64,000 nucleotides of DNA from Bacteroidales bacterium (lineage in GTDB: Bacteria; Bacteroidota; Bacteroidia; Bacteroidales; Marinilabiliaceae): the NCBI GenBank assembly GCA_024401395.1, contig JAKSLD010000014.1, positions 26,942 through 90,941 on the forward strand, in the 5' to 3' direction. The number at the start of each line of letters is the position of its first letter. Within the stretch, counting starts at the first letter, position 1. Both the position numbers and the translations under genes were made by a program. Below the pieces are notes generated by a model. That model ran no database searches. It was not told the origin of the DNA and saw nothing but the letters and a program-made list of their open reading frames with translations. Shown piece by piece: positions 1 through 9,165 of the stretch.

Positions 1-427
1 TACTCCATTCTACCATGGTACCTTTTATCATCAGGCTGACAAGTTTTTGCTGTCCGGCTGACAATGATTCCAATTCCTGCACCAATGTCTCATTCAGTAC
101 CGACAACTGTTTCAGTTTTTCTATCTTGAATCCGCATAAACCCTTTATGGCAGCCTCACTCATCCAGTCGACCTCCCCAAGATCATCAGCCACGATAAGA
201 TATGTGTTTGATCTATTGAGCAAGGCCTCAAGATAACCATATTGAGACTCTATGCGCCGACTTGTATCTCGGAATTCAGATATAGTGTCATTTATTTCAT
301 AGGCGAGTTTCAGCTCCTCTCCGCGCAGATTCTGCTCGTTGAAGTGCAAAGAGTAGTCCCTGGCCTTTATGGAAGCCAGCATCAGTCTTAGTCGTTTGAT
401 ACTTTTATTCCTGAACCAACCAAACAT
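1..427 (-). CDS. Sensor histidine kinase, N-terminal part (cut by window edge)
   Basis: The frame is open from an ATG at 427 down to base 1, giving 142 codons of the N-terminus. The start reads MFGWFRNKS, followed by a basic stretch (IKRLRLMLASIKARDYSL) and a helical, charged linker. A PAS-like segment then begins around residue 70 (YLIVADDLGEVDWMS). The kinase HisKA and ATPase domains would lie beyond the window, so the kinase call is inferred from this N-terminus, which resembles Bacteroidetes NtrB-type sensors, and from position. The gene starts 8 bases after the stop of the sigma54-type response regulator, so the two form a regulator-kinase operon. No membrane segment is visible in this part, suggesting a cytoplasmic sensor. 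Confidence 0.75.
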   Translation of the reverse strand, partial: MFGWFRNKSIKRLRLMLASIKARDYSLHFNEQNLRGEELKLAYEINDTISEFRDTSRRIESQYGYLEALLNRSNTYLIVADDLGEVDWMSEAAIKGLCGFKIEKLKQLSVLNETLVQELESLSAGQQKLVSLMIKGTMVEWS

Positions 428-435
428 TAGCCTAA

Positions 436-1806
436 TTACAATTTTGTCTTCTCTAGCTTTCTGTACAAAGCATAGCGTGTTATGCCGAGAATCTCAGCAG
501 CCTGAGTAAGGTTCCCATTGGCCTTCTCTATGGCCTTATTGATAGCAACCTTCTCCAGTTCCTCCAGATTCAAAGGAATAGTCTCTTGCTCCTGTGGCAT
601 ATCTGCACCTTGACTGCCTGCTGCTTCCAGTTGGAGATCGTTTTTCCCTATGGTCTTGCCATTGGTCATCACTACAGCTCTCTCGATGGCATGAAGCAAC
701 TCTCTGACATTTCCCGGCCAAGTATGTGCCATCAAAGCCTCTTTCGCCTCATCAGTGAGAACAGGGGATTTCTTATCGTATTTCTGTGAGAACCTACTGA
801 TAAAATGTTCTGCCAACTCTATGACATCCGTATCTCTATTCCTCAATGGAGGGGTATGCAACTCTATTGTATTGATACGATACAGCAAGTCCCTACGGAA
901 AGTACCGCTGTCTACACATTTATATATAGGTGCATTAGTAGCACATATCAATCGGATATCAACATCAATGGTCTTCGTCGAACCGAGTCTTGTTATCTGT
1001 CTCTTCTCAATCAACGTGAGCAACTTCTGCTGCATGGCTGCCGAGAGGTTACCTATCTCATCCATGAAAAGAGTACCGCCATTGGCCATCTCCACTCTAC
1101 CTATCTTCTGACTGTTGGCTCCGGTATATGCCCCTTTCTCGTGACCGAACAATTCGTCTTCAAAAAGGTTTTCCGACAAAGAACCAAGGTCTATACTGAC
1201 GAACGGCTTATCTGCCCTATTTGATGTATCATGGATATAATGTGCTATGACATCCTTACCAGAGCCATTCTCTCCGAGTATCAACACAGAGGCATCTGTC
1301 TTGGAAATGGTAGTACACTGACTGAGCAGTGTATTAAAAATTTGCGATGAACCAATAGGCTTGCTTATACCACCCTTAACCTTTCCCGTACCTCCTCCAT
1401 TGGCAGATGCCTTTCGGGAGTCGCTCAATTCCAAGGCACTTTCAACAGTAGCCAACAACTTGTTATTGTCCCAAGGTTTAGGAAGAAAATCCACTGCTCC
1501 AGCCTTGATAGCTCGTACAGCTTTTTCTGTATCAACATACGCCGTAATGAATAATACTACAGCGTCGGATTTAATCTCTTGTATTTTCTGCAGCCATTCA
1601 TAACCCTCTTCTCCACTGATAGCATCACGCTTGAAATTCATATCGAGTAAAATGACATCAGGGTCAAGGCTTGCCATAAATTCCGGGATACGTTCAGGGT
1701 CGGAAATAACCTGAATCTTTTCCACATGACTTTTCAGTAGCATGTTCAGAGAGAGAAGAACATCTACATTATCATCTACGATTAGTATTTTGCCGTGTTT
1801 GTCCAT
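436..1806 (-). CDS. Sigma54-dependent response regulator (NtrC family)
   Basis: A three-domain NtrC-type regulator. Residues about 5-120 are a receiver domain with an acidic pocket (VDD), the phospho-acceptor in LLDMNF and the switch motif FLPKPW. Residues about 150-380 are the AAA+ sigma54-interaction domain, with Walker A GENGSGKD, the sigma54-contacting loop GAYTGA, Walker B GTLFMDEIG and the arginine-finger region FRRDLLYRI. The C-terminus is a Fis-type helix-turn-helix (NLTQAAEILGITRYALYRKL). Phosphorylation by the kinase encoded just downstream should drive ATP-dependent open-complex formation at sigma54 promoters. I chose the ATG at 1806 over the in-frame TTG at 1815, because the TTG lies inside the -7 promoter box. 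The target genes cannot be read from the window. Confidence 0.93.
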   Translation of the reverse strand: MDKHGKILIVDDNVDVLLSLNMLLKSHVEKIQVISDPERIPEFMASLDPDVILLDMNFKRDAISGEEGYEWLQKIQEIKSDAVVLFITAYVDTEKAVRAIKAGAVDFLPKPWDNNKLLATVESALELSDSRKASANGGGTGKVKGGISKPIGSSQIFNTLLSQCTTISKTDASVLILGENGSGKDVIAHYIHDTSNRADKPFVSIDLGSLSENLFEDELFGHEKGAYTGANSQKIGRVEMANGGTLFMDEIGNLSAAMQQKLLTLIEKRQITRLGSTKTIDVDIRLICATNAPIYKCVDSGTFRRDLLYRINTIELHTPPLRNRDTDVIELAEHFISRFSQKYDKKSPVLTDEAKEALMAHTWPGNVRELLHAIERAVVMTNGKTIGKNDLQLEAAGSQGADMPQEQETIPLNLEELEKVAINKAIEKANGNLTQAAEILGITRYALYRKLEKTKL

Positions 1807-1812
1807 AATAGA

Positions 1813-1820
1813 CAAAGATA
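1813..1820 (-). promoter_or_regulatory. -7 promoter box for the response regulator operon
   Basis: On the minus strand this reads TATCTTTG, a perfect match to the Bacteroidetes primary-sigma -7 consensus TAnnTTTG. It ends only 6 bases before the ATG at 1806, so transcription would begin at or very near the start codon. No good TTTG -33 box is seen at the usual distance; a CTTG lies about 15 bases upstream. Confidence 0.5.
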
Positions 1821-1867
1821 AACGTTAAAATCAATCAAGCCTACCAAAATGTGATAATTATTTACAA

Positions 1868-3769
1868 TCACATCTTCCCCCAGTCCTTGAGATATCGAAC
1901 AGCTTGCATCAGCTGGTCTTTGTCATATTGCACGATACCAGTATCTATCTTATCGACCAGTTGCTCTATAGTGATGTTCGGATTAATTTTTACCTGCTCC
2001 AGCACTTTTGTACATAGGGTCTGAAAGGCTTCCTTGGGGTCTTTATTATCCTGCTGTTGTTTTTTTGCACGGCAGACGTCGCACATTCCACATTCCTCGG
2101 TGGTCTCCTGACCAAAATATCGGACCAACTGCACGGTACGGCATTCGGAATTATTCTCGAGATACCTGCACACAGCCTCTACTCGCGATTTCATATCAGC
2201 CTCTCGGTCGGCATACACCTCGTGAGGCAATGTCAGGAATCTATCAGCCACACGGTCGCGCAACCAATAGACATACGACATATGCTTAGAAGGATTATAC
2301 GACAGCACACCCAGGCGACTAAGCTTGAGCATTCGCTCATACCACTCCTGATGCTTGATACCACAACGCCGGCATAGACGCTGTTCGTCTATCTGGATAT
2401 ATTTTGTGTAAAGACCTTCATAGGTACGCAGCAATGACTCAATGACAATATTGAGGTCCGGGTTCTGCATACGGACATTATACAACTCAGCCCCCTCCAA
2501 GAGGAACATCACACGTGCAGGGAAATCGGCATCAGGTTCATATTCCATATAACCGGCATTCTTCAGTATCTGCAGAGAATAATGCACCTGAAGAGTAGAC
2601 AAGTGGAAATTCTTGCAAAGAAGTCCGACGTTCAATTCCTGCAATACCCCTTCACCAGAGTCGACACCAATTACCTGAGTATCCCCTATCGCATTATATA
2701 CTTGAAGAATTTTCTCTTTAGGAGGAAAAGCATTACGCACTTTCTGCTCGAGAATAGATATATCGCGCGGACCATTCAACAAGACTGAGTAGGCAGTATT
2801 ACCATCACGACCTGCGCGGCCGGCCTCCTGAAAATAAGCCTCCAGAGAACTAGGGACATCCATGTGTATTACCAATCGGACATCAGGCTTATCAATACCC
2901 ATACCGAAAGCATTAGTACAAACCATCACACGGACAGTACCTTTAGTCCACAACTCCTGATTCTGCTTTTTCTGATTACTATCCATACCAGCATGATATG
3001 GCAGAGCAGAGATACCCTGAGAATTTATGATTGTTGCATATTCGGTGGTACTAGAGCGTTTCCCAACATACAATATTGCGCTACCCGTAGTACGACGGAG
3101 CATACTTATTGCCTCCCCTATCTTATCCTGAGTATCACGAACGACATAAGCCAGATTGGGGCGCACGAAACTTGCCGAGAGAACATTTCTCTCACGAAAC
3201 TCCAATCGTGTCATTATATCATCCACCACCTTCGGAGTGGCAGTAGCAGTCAGAGCCAAGATTGGAATATTTATAGGAAATACATCCTCGTATATGTCTT
3301 TAATATTAAGGTAAGAGGGACGGAAATCATATCCCCACTGAGAGATACAATGAGCCTCGTCCACCACCAGCATAGAGATATCTATCTTATTCAGCCTATT
3401 ACGAAACGACTCAGACGTCAGACGTTCGGGAGCTACATACAGGAATTTGCAATGTCCATACATGGCATTGTCCATAATAGTATTAATCTCATTATAGGAC
3501 ATACCAGAATATATGGCTGCGGCGCGGATGCCGCGATGGATAAGACCATTTACCTGATCCTGCATAAGAGCTATCAGAGGTGTGATTACCAGGCACACCC
3601 CCTCCTTTGCCATAGCAGGCACTTGAAAAGTTATGGATTTACCTCCGCCAGTAGGCATCAGAGCCAGGGTGTCACGACCTTCGCCCACAGACCTAATAAC
3701 ATCAGCCTGTATGGAGCGGAAGCTGTCATAGCCCCAGTAATCCTTCAATATTTTGAGGTACTTATCCAT
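1868..3769 (-). CDS. recQ: ATP-dependent DNA helicase RecQ
   Basis: A 633-residue RecQ-family 3'-5' DNA helicase, used in recombinational repair and fork rescue. Motif I is GGGKSITFQ (about residue 41), motif II is VVDEAHCISQWGYDFR with the RecQ aromatic loop following, and motif VI is YFQEAGRAGRDG. A cysteine zinc-binding site (ECGMCDVC with upstream cysteines) and a winged-helix region follow. I cannot recognise a clear C-terminal HRDC domain. The protein is shorter than RecQ paralogues that carry one, so it may be the shorter of two RecQ types found in Bacteroidetes. It stands between the response regulator and the FAD oxidoreductase, with its own likely promoter upstream. Confidence 0.93.
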   Translation of the reverse strand: MDKYLKILKDYWGYDSFRSIQADVIRSVGEGRDTLALMPTGGGKSITFQVPAMAKEGVCLVITPLIALMQDQVNGLIHRGIRAAAIYSGMSYNEINTIMDNAMYGHCKFLYVAPERLTSESFRNRLNKIDISMLVVDEAHCISQWGYDFRPSYLNIKDIYEDVFPINIPILALTATATPKVVDDIMTRLEFRERNVLSASFVRPNLAYVVRDTQDKIGEAISMLRRTTGSAILYVGKRSSTTEYATIINSQGISALPYHAGMDSNQKKQNQELWTKGTVRVMVCTNAFGMGIDKPDVRLVIHMDVPSSLEAYFQEAGRAGRDGNTAYSVLLNGPRDISILEQKVRNAFPPKEKILQVYNAIGDTQVIGVDSGEGVLQELNVGLLCKNFHLSTLQVHYSLQILKNAGYMEYEPDADFPARVMFLLEGAELYNVRMQNPDLNIVIESLLRTYEGLYTKYIQIDEQRLCRRCGIKHQEWYERMLKLSRLGVLSYNPSKHMSYVYWLRDRVADRFLTLPHEVYADREADMKSRVEAVCRYLENNSECRTVQLVRYFGQETTEECGMCDVCRAKKQQQDNKDPKEAFQTLCTKVLEQVKINPNITIEQLVDKIDTGIVQYDKDQLMQAVRYLKDWGKM

Positions 3770-3794
3770 AATAACATTACAGAGAGTTACAAAT

Positions 3795-3818
3795 CAAATG
3801 TAATAATAAGATTATTAC
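3795..3818 (-). promoter_or_regulatory. recQ promoter with palindrome upstream of the -7 box
   Basis: The minus strand carries TACATTTG at 3802-3795, matching TAnnTTTG, about 26 bases before the recQ start codon. Immediately upstream and overlapping its first bases is a perfect 8-bp inverted repeat, GTAATAAT-AAG-ATTATTAC (3800-3818). That places the dyad in the spacer between -7 and -33, a typical operator position. The regulator is not known. AT-rich dyads also arise by chance, so the operator role is tentative. Confidence 0.4.
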
Positions 3819-3910
3819 AATTCAGGGAATGCTCCGTGGGTACTGCCTGCCTATAGGGAGCATTAAGAGAGCGTTAAGGAAGTCCAAGGAGAAGAAAATC
3901 TATATTAATA

Positions 3911-5491
3911 TCAAGACTCCTTGAACAGTTCAGCTATCTTCTCAGCACACAGTTCGCCATCCACCGCAGAAGAGACGATACCGCCGGCATAACCTGCGCC
4001 CTCGCCACAAGGGAACAGACCCTCGACAGAAGGGTGCTGCATAGTAGCAGGATTACGAGGTATACGGACAGGAGAAGAAGTACGGCTCTCGACGCCCACG
4101 ACACAAGCCTCATTAGTCATAAATCCACGAGCCTGCTTACCGAAAGTCTCGAAGCCCTTACGGAGGCGCATACCGATATGCTCAGGCAACCAAAAATGCA
4201 AAGGAGACGTCATGACACCCGGCACATAAGAACAAGGAGGGAGCTGTTGAGAAATCTTGCCCTGGACGAAATCTGCCAATCCCTGAGCTGGTGCGGTAAT
4301 ACCACGACCGCCATTGATATAAGCCATCTGTTCGAGTTGCTCCTGATACTTAAGGCTACCGAGAGGCCCCTCATTCTGGAGTTCGCCGATATCCTCAGGT
4401 CTGATTTCGACCACCATACCCGAGTTAGCGAAAGGAGAACCGCGGTGAGAAGGCGACATACCATTCACCACCTGCTGGTCGCCCGCCGTCATAGCCGGCA
4501 CGATAAATCCGCCTGGGCACATACAAAAAGAATATACACCACGGTCGGCCACCTGAGTCACGAAGCTATAAGAAGCTGCCGGGAGATAATCGCCTCGACC
4601 CTCCTTAGAATGATACTGAATCTGGTCGATGAGTTCCTGAGGGTGTTCCACGCGGACACCCATAGCCCAAGTCTTAGCCTCGAGAGATATACCCTTAGAG
4701 TGAAGGAGATAATAAACGTCACGAGCAGAATGTCCTGTAGCGAGAATTACTGCATCGGCATCGATATTATCCTTGTCATTAACCACGATACCACGCACCC
4801 TACCATCCACGACCTTAATATCAGTCATCTTAGCGCCGAACAAGACCTGACCACCATGAGCGATGATAGTCTCGCGCATATTCTTGATGACTGTAGGCAA
4901 CACATCAGTACCGATATGAGGGTGGGCATCTATGAGGATATCCTCCTTAGCGCCATGGTGGCAGAATACCTGGAGAATCTTATTTATATTACCACGCTTA
5001 GTCGAGCGAGTATAAAGCTTACCGTCAGAAAAAGTACCAGCGCCACCCTCACCGAAAGCGTAGTTAGACTCAGGGTTGACATTATGAGTACGACAAAGCT
5101 GAGCTATATCCACCTTACGCTTACTAACATCCTGACCACGTTCCACCACTATAGGGCGCAATCCCAGTTCCACCAGGCGAAGAGCGGCGAACAAGCCACC
5201 AGGACCAGCGCCGACGACAACGACAGGTTTAGCAGCAGACACATCCTTATAGCCAGGGAGGTCGATGACAGGATGCTCAGGTTGCTCATCTACCCACACG
5301 CCGTAAGTCAGCAAAACCAGCACCCCATGAGCACGGCGTGCATCGATAGAGCGCTTAAGCATACGGATATGCGATATGGAAGAAGACTCGACATCTGCCT
5401 CCTTTGATAGGCGACGCTGAGCGAAAGTTATGTCGGCCGTCATTTGGGCAGCCTCCTGAGGTGAGAGCGTAAGTTGTATCTCCTTGTACAT
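3911..5491 (-). CDS. FAD-dependent oxidoreductase (COG2509-type)
   Basis: A 526-residue flavoprotein of the uncharacterised FAD-dependent dehydrogenase family (COG2509). After an N-terminal domain of about 90 residues, the Rossmann dinucleotide-binding motif VVVGAGPGGLFAA is followed by VVERG. A GEGGAGTFSDGKL segment, characteristic of the family, and an ATGHSARD motif come next. The C-terminus has CGEGAGYAGGI, the usual second FAD contact. The substrate is unknown. It lies 1 base after recX in the same direction, so it is probably the last gene of the tdk-murF/alr-recX operon. A long antisense frame on the plus strand has no recognisable protein features and I treat it as a shadow. Confidence 0.88.
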   Translation of the reverse strand: MYKEIQLTLSPQEAAQMTADITFAQRRLSKEADVESSSISHIRMLKRSIDARRAHGVLVLLTYGVWVDEQPEHPVIDLPGYKDVSAAKPVVVVGAGPGGLFAALRLVELGLRPIVVERGQDVSKRKVDIAQLCRTHNVNPESNYAFGEGGAGTFSDGKLYTRSTKRGNINKILQVFCHHGAKEDILIDAHPHIGTDVLPTVIKNMRETIIAHGGQVLFGAKMTDIKVVDGRVRGIVVNDKDNIDADAVILATGHSARDVYYLLHSKGISLEAKTWAMGVRVEHPQELIDQIQYHSKEGRGDYLPAASYSFVTQVADRGVYSFCMCPGGFIVPAMTAGDQQVVNGMSPSHRGSPFANSGMVVEIRPEDIGELQNEGPLGSLKYQEQLEQMAYINGGRGITAPAQGLADFVQGKISQQLPPCSYVPGVMTSPLHFWLPEHIGMRLRKGFETFGKQARGFMTNEACVVGVESRTSSPVRIPRNPATMQHPSVEGLFPCGEGAGYAGGIVSSAVDGELCAEKIAELFKES

Positions 5492-5492
5492 C

Positions 5493-5993
5493 TTAACAGT
5501 CGGTATAATCTCTGTTTGACAATAAATCTTCTACAATAGGCAGTATATCATCGTAGGCGTAGCCACGAGACACTGCGAAACGGACGAGACTGGCCTTAAG
5601 TTTCCAAGGGTCAGTCTCCTTTTTAGTGCGGAGTTTAGCCTCCAGCATACTTCTAAGGTTATCATCGGTAGGCAAATCCTCCAATTCGAGCATAGCCTTA
5701 GAAATAATATCAGGCTGAATACGTTTCAACTGGAGCTGATACCTTATTTTCTGAGGTCCCCACCCACTGAAGCGGTGTTTATCTCGTACGAAATAAGTTG
5801 CAAAACGTTCATCATCGACGAAACGGTTCTCGATCAGCCAAGCTATAGCCCTTGCGCGATCCTTCTCCTCGAGACCGTACGAAACCAGACGTTTCTCCAC
5901 CTCCGAGGCGCAATGCTCACTAGCCGCACACCATTGAGAGACACGATCGAGAGCTATATTATAATCCAAAGGCTGACGACGCTGCATAGGCAT
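5493..5993 (-). CDS. recX: Regulatory protein RecX
   Basis: A 166-residue member of the RecX family, which binds RecA filaments and limits their activity. Three-helix repeats typical of RecX are visible: CASEVEKRLVSYGLEEKDRAR, then WLIENRFVDDERFATYFVRDK, then GPQKIRYQLQLKRIQPDIISKAM. The start codon overlaps the stop of murF-alr (TAATG), showing translational coupling. An in-frame ATG two codons later (5987) is an alternative start. RecA itself is not in the window. Confidence 0.88.
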   Translation of the reverse strand: MPMQRRQPLDYNIALDRVSQWCAASEHCASEVEKRLVSYGLEEKDRARAIAWLIENRFVDDERFATYFVRDKHRFSGWGPQKIRYQLQLKRIQPDIISKAMLELEDLPTDDNLRSMLEAKLRTKKETDPWKLKASLVRFAVSRGYAYDDILPIVEDLLSNRDYTDC

Positions 5994-8470
5994 TATTCCA
6001 TTACATACACACGTTTTACGCGGCGCCCGATACCAGTGAGTACCTCATAGCAGATAGTACCCATACGGTCGGACATATCCCATACAGGATTCTCGTCGCC
6101 GAAGAGCTGGACATCGTCGCCCACCTTAGCCTCTGGGACATCAGTAATATCCACCATACATATATCCATACAGACATTACCAGCGATAGGAGCTTTCTTG
6201 CCACATATAATCACCTCACCTACGCCATTAGAGAGGCGACGGTCGAGGCCATCAGCATAACCGATAGGCACCACAGCGATACGAGACTCCCTGTTCAGCA
6301 TAGTTTTTCTACCATACCCCACAGAAGTACCAGCAGGCACTACACGAATCTGCGAGATATAAGATTTAAGAGTTGCCACGTTACGCAACTTCCTATTATC
6401 TATAGCAGAGACACCATAGAGGCCTATACCCAGACGAACCATCTCCATCTGATGTTCAGTGAAACGCTCTATGCCTGCAGAATTAAGGATATGGCGGTCG
6501 AACTTATATCCCAAGCCCCTACTCAACTTATCAGTAGCCTCACGGAAAGAAGATATCTGCTGATTAGTGAAATCATCATGTATAGCCTCATCAGAGCCCA
6601 CCAAGTGAGAAAAAGAAGAAGAGACTACAAGATGAGAGCACTCCTTAAGAGTCTTGACAAGCATATCAATCTCGTGCAAGTCGAAACCAGAGCGAGTCAT
6701 ACCAGTATTCAGTTTGATATGAACCGGAGCCTGTTCGATACCCAAGCGTTCAGCCTCCCTGTTATACATCAAGAGAGTTTCGACAGTAGACAATTCAGGT
6801 TCCAGATTATCGCGCAGCATAACCTCATAGCTATGCCATTCCGGATTCATTACGATGATAGGCAAGCGGATACCCGACATACGCAGTTCGTGACCCTCAT
6901 CAGCGAAAGCCACGCCAAAAGCATCTACCCCCTGAGCCTCAAGGTGACGGGCGATTTCGAAAGAACCCGTACCATAAGAAAACGCCTTAACCATTGCGAG
7001 GAGTTTAGTCTTTGGCTTAAGAAGCTTTCGGAAGTATGCCACATTATGAGCCAAGGCATTGAGATTAATCTCCATCTGGGTACGGTTGCGGTGCATCTCC
7101 AGATGGTCGGCGATACGTTCGAAACCGAAAGAGCGAGAACCCTTGAGCAAGATAGCCTCACCATGGAAATCGGCAGTAGACATACTACTCAAGAACTCCT
7201 CCGTATTAGCGAAGAAGCGCGAATTAGGGATTCTGCCTCTCATATATGTAGAGACGTTACGGCCTATACAGATAAGACGAGTTACCTGTTTTTGAATTAT
7301 CAGGCGTTCGACATCAGCATAAAGTTCCTCCTGCTGGCGGCGGCTCTGGAGTAGATCAGAAAGAATCAATGTTTTTGTGAGACCCTTCTTATTACCGAGG
7401 CGGTGGAGCATATCCAAAGCGATAGACAGAGAAGTCACGTCGGCATTATAAGAATCATTGATTATAGTACATCCGTTACAGCCATCCTTCTGTTGGAGTC
7501 GCATATCAATACTACGAATCTGTGTAGCGCGAGCAGCAGTTTTAGTTGGGCTTATACCATTAGCGAGGGCATATACGACAGCCTGGGTAAGATCTTGAGC
7601 CAATGCCTCGTCATTGATATAAGGATTATCGACAGTAAGCTGATGGATATCATATTTTACAGAAGAGATGGCGATATGAGCGCCATGTTCATCAACAGAC
7701 AAATCCACCTGAAAAGTAGACTGAGGGTTACGGCCCCAAGTAATGAACTCCAGCTCCTGGTGGTGAGCAGTGAAAGAGCGATCGAGGAGAATATCATCCT
7801 TACGATAGAAAACACGTTGAGAAGATTCGCAGATAACCTTCTTCTCAGACATTTTATGAGAAAGAGAATCGAAGTTCTCCTGATGGGCATCACCTATATT
7901 AGTCCATATCACATCCTCCGGGAGAGCCATTTCGCGGAGGCGTTCCATTTCACCTGGGAGGCTGATACCAGCCTCTATTATTGCGAGATTAGTTTCCGGT
8001 TGGATAAGCAAGAGAGACAAAGCCACACCGAGTTGGCTATTATAGCTACGAGGAGAGCGGATGAACTGGACATCATCTGCGAGAATCTGAGCCAGCCACT
8101 CCTTGACTATAGTCTTACCATTAGAACCGATGATGCATACTACACGAGCCTTCATCTGACGGCGATGCCAAGCGGCGAGATCCTGAAGAGCATGGAGAGC
8201 ATCCTCCACGAGAATGAAAGTTGCCTTAGGGTAATCAGACACATGAACGTCGTGCGAGCACAAGAACAGGCGCACACCCCTATCGTACAACTCATTGATA
8301 TAGGCTTCGCCATCGTGGCGTTGACCCTTAATGGCTACGAAGAGGCAGCCATTGACATCAAACATATTACGGCTGTCGGTCAGAATAGAAGAGACAGCAT
8401 TCTTAACCTGCTTAGCACCTGCCAACTCACCATGAGTAGCAGATACGATATCAGAGATGTTCAGATTCAT
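5993..8470 (-). CDS. murF-alr: Bifunctional MurF ligase / alanine racemase
   Basis: A natural fusion known in Bacteroidetes. The N-terminal half is MurF, which adds D-Ala-D-Ala to UDP-MurNAc-tripeptide; its ATP loop reads IIGSNGKT. The C-terminal half, beginning near [14 protein letters not shown], is a PLP-dependent alanine racemase that supplies D-alanine. Its lysine motif is MVKAFSYG, where most racemases have VKA(D/N)AYG. The second-base tyrosine region reads SVGYGRKT and the C-terminus has [12 protein letters not shown] start at the ATG at 8470 (MNLNISD); the ATG at 8479 is equally possible. The longer frame from 8530 would extend deep into tdk and is unlikely. It overlaps the tdk end and the recX start, so the three genes are co-transcribed. 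Confidence 0.95.
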   Translation of the reverse strand: MNLNISDIVSATHGELAGAKQVKNAVSSILTDSRNMFDVNGCLFVAIKGQRHDGEAYINELYDRGVRLFLCSHDVHVSDYPKATFILVEDALHALQDLAAWHRRQMKARVVCIIGSNGKTIVKEWLAQILADDVQFIRSPRSYNSQLGVALSLLLIQPETNLAIIEAGISLPGEMERLREMALPEDVIWTNIGDAHQENFDSLSHKMSEKKVICESSQRVFYRKDDILLDRSFTAHHQELEFITWGRNPQSTFQVDLSVDEHGAHIAISSVKYDIHQLTVDNPYINDEALAQDLTQAVVYALANGISPTKTAARATQIRSIDMRLQQKDGCNGCTIINDSYNADVTSLSIALDMLHRLGNKKGLTKTLILSDLLQSRRQQEELYADVERLIIQKQVTRLICIGRNVSTYMRGRIPNSRFFANTEEFLSSMSTADFHGEAILLKGSRSFGFERIADHLEMHRNRTQMEINLNALAHNVAYFRKLLKPKTKLLAMVKAFSYGTGSFEIARHLEAQGVDAFGVAFADEGHELRMSGIRLPIIVMNPEWHSYEVMLRDNLEPELSTVETLLMYNREAERLGIEQAPVHIKLNTGMTRSGFDLHEIDMLVKTLKECSHLVVSSSFSHLVGSDEAIHDDFTNQQISSFREATDKLSRGLGYKFDRHILNSAGIERFTEHQMEMVRLGIGLYGVSAIDNRKLRNVATLKSYISQIRVVPAGTSVGYGRKTMLNRESRIAVVPIGYADGLDRRLSNGVGEVIICGKKAPIAGNVCMDICMVDITDVPEAKVGDDVQLFGDENPVWDMSDRMGTICYEVLTGIGRRVKRVYVME

Positions 8471-9044
8471 CGTTTTCATTGAACATTTGGTAACACCTAC
8501 GGCACAAAGGCTCGTAACTTTCCTTTTCACCGAGCAACACGAGGTCGCTCTGTTTGATAGTACGGTGAGAATACTGGGCTAGGCGTCCGCAACGGACGCA
8601 GATAGCGTGGACCTTATCAACATATTCTGCAATAGCCATAAGTTCCGGCATAATTCCGAAAGGTTCACCACGGAAGTCCATATCCAGACCTGCGACAATG
8701 ATACGTTTACCCTCGTTAGCAAGTTTCTGGCAAACATCGACAAGTGAGTTATCGAAGAACTGAGCCTCATCAATACCCACGACTTCGGCCTCCTTAGAAA
8801 GCTGCAGAAGTTCGAGAGAATCGTAGACCACCACAGCAGAGAGAGAAGTCGAGTCGTGCGACACCACCTCCGTTTCGCTATAGCGGTTATCCACTGCCGG
8901 TTTAAAAAGGACAACCTTCTGACGGGCGAAAGTAGCGCGACGAAGGCGTCGAAGAAGCTCCTCCGTCTTACCAGAAAACATAGATCCTGTGACCACCTCT
9001 ATCCAACCAGTGCCGTTATTGGCATTCACTTGCTCCAAAAACAC
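8451..9044 (-). CDS. tdk: Thymidine kinase
   Basis: A 197-residue type II thymidine kinase, which phosphorylates thymidine to dTMP in the salvage pathway. The P-loop is [15 protein letters not shown]. The Walker B-like DEAQFF follows the ADP-binding region. The zinc site is formed by CVRCG and a late CRRC, and the lasso-region YEPLC is present. The start is a GTG at 9044; the nearby ATG is out of frame. First gene of the minus-strand row with murF-alr, recX and the FAD oxidoreductase. Its own promoter is not obvious on the minus strand of the 120-base gap it shares with the divergent gene at 9166. Confidence 0.95.
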   Translation of the reverse strand: MFLEQVNANNGTGWIEVVTGSMFSGKTEELLRRLRRATFARQKVVLFKPAVDNRYSETEVVSHDSTSLSAVVVYDSLELLQLSKEAEVVGIDEAQFFDNSLVDVCQKLANEGKRIIVAGLDMDFRGEPFGIMPELMAIAEYVDKVHAICVRCGRLAQYSHRTIKQSDLVLLGEKESYEPLCRRCYQMFNENDESEHL

Positions 9045-9081
9045 TTTATTGCTATACTTAAGAGTTAGTTTTAATGCATTG

Positions 9082-9113
9082 TTTGCTATTTATAAGAATG
9101 CTCTTTATTTTTG
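9082..9113 (+). promoter_or_regulatory. Promoter (-33 TTTG / -7 TATTTTTG) for the 9166 gene row
   Basis: TTTG at 9082-9085 and TATTTTTG at 9106-9113 are separated by 20 bases, a full match to the Bacteroidetes promoter pattern TTTG-N19/20-TAnnTTTG. Transcription should begin near 9119-9121, giving a leader of about 45 bases before the ATG at 9166. It probably drives the hypothetical gene and rsmI. Confidence 0.7.
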
Positions 9114-9165
9114 CAAATGCAAAGGTAAGGGCATATTCCTATTGCTCTTGCAAAAGTAACGAATT

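Noticed and set aside
4034..5407. A 457-codon open frame on the plus strand opposite the FAD oxidoreductase.
   Set aside because: It is fully antisense to a clear enzyme, is rich in His/Thr/Arg without domain character, and follows from the avoidance of certain codons in the real gene. Similar shadows lie opposite recQ (2864-3856) and murF-alr (6452-7354, 7403-8482).
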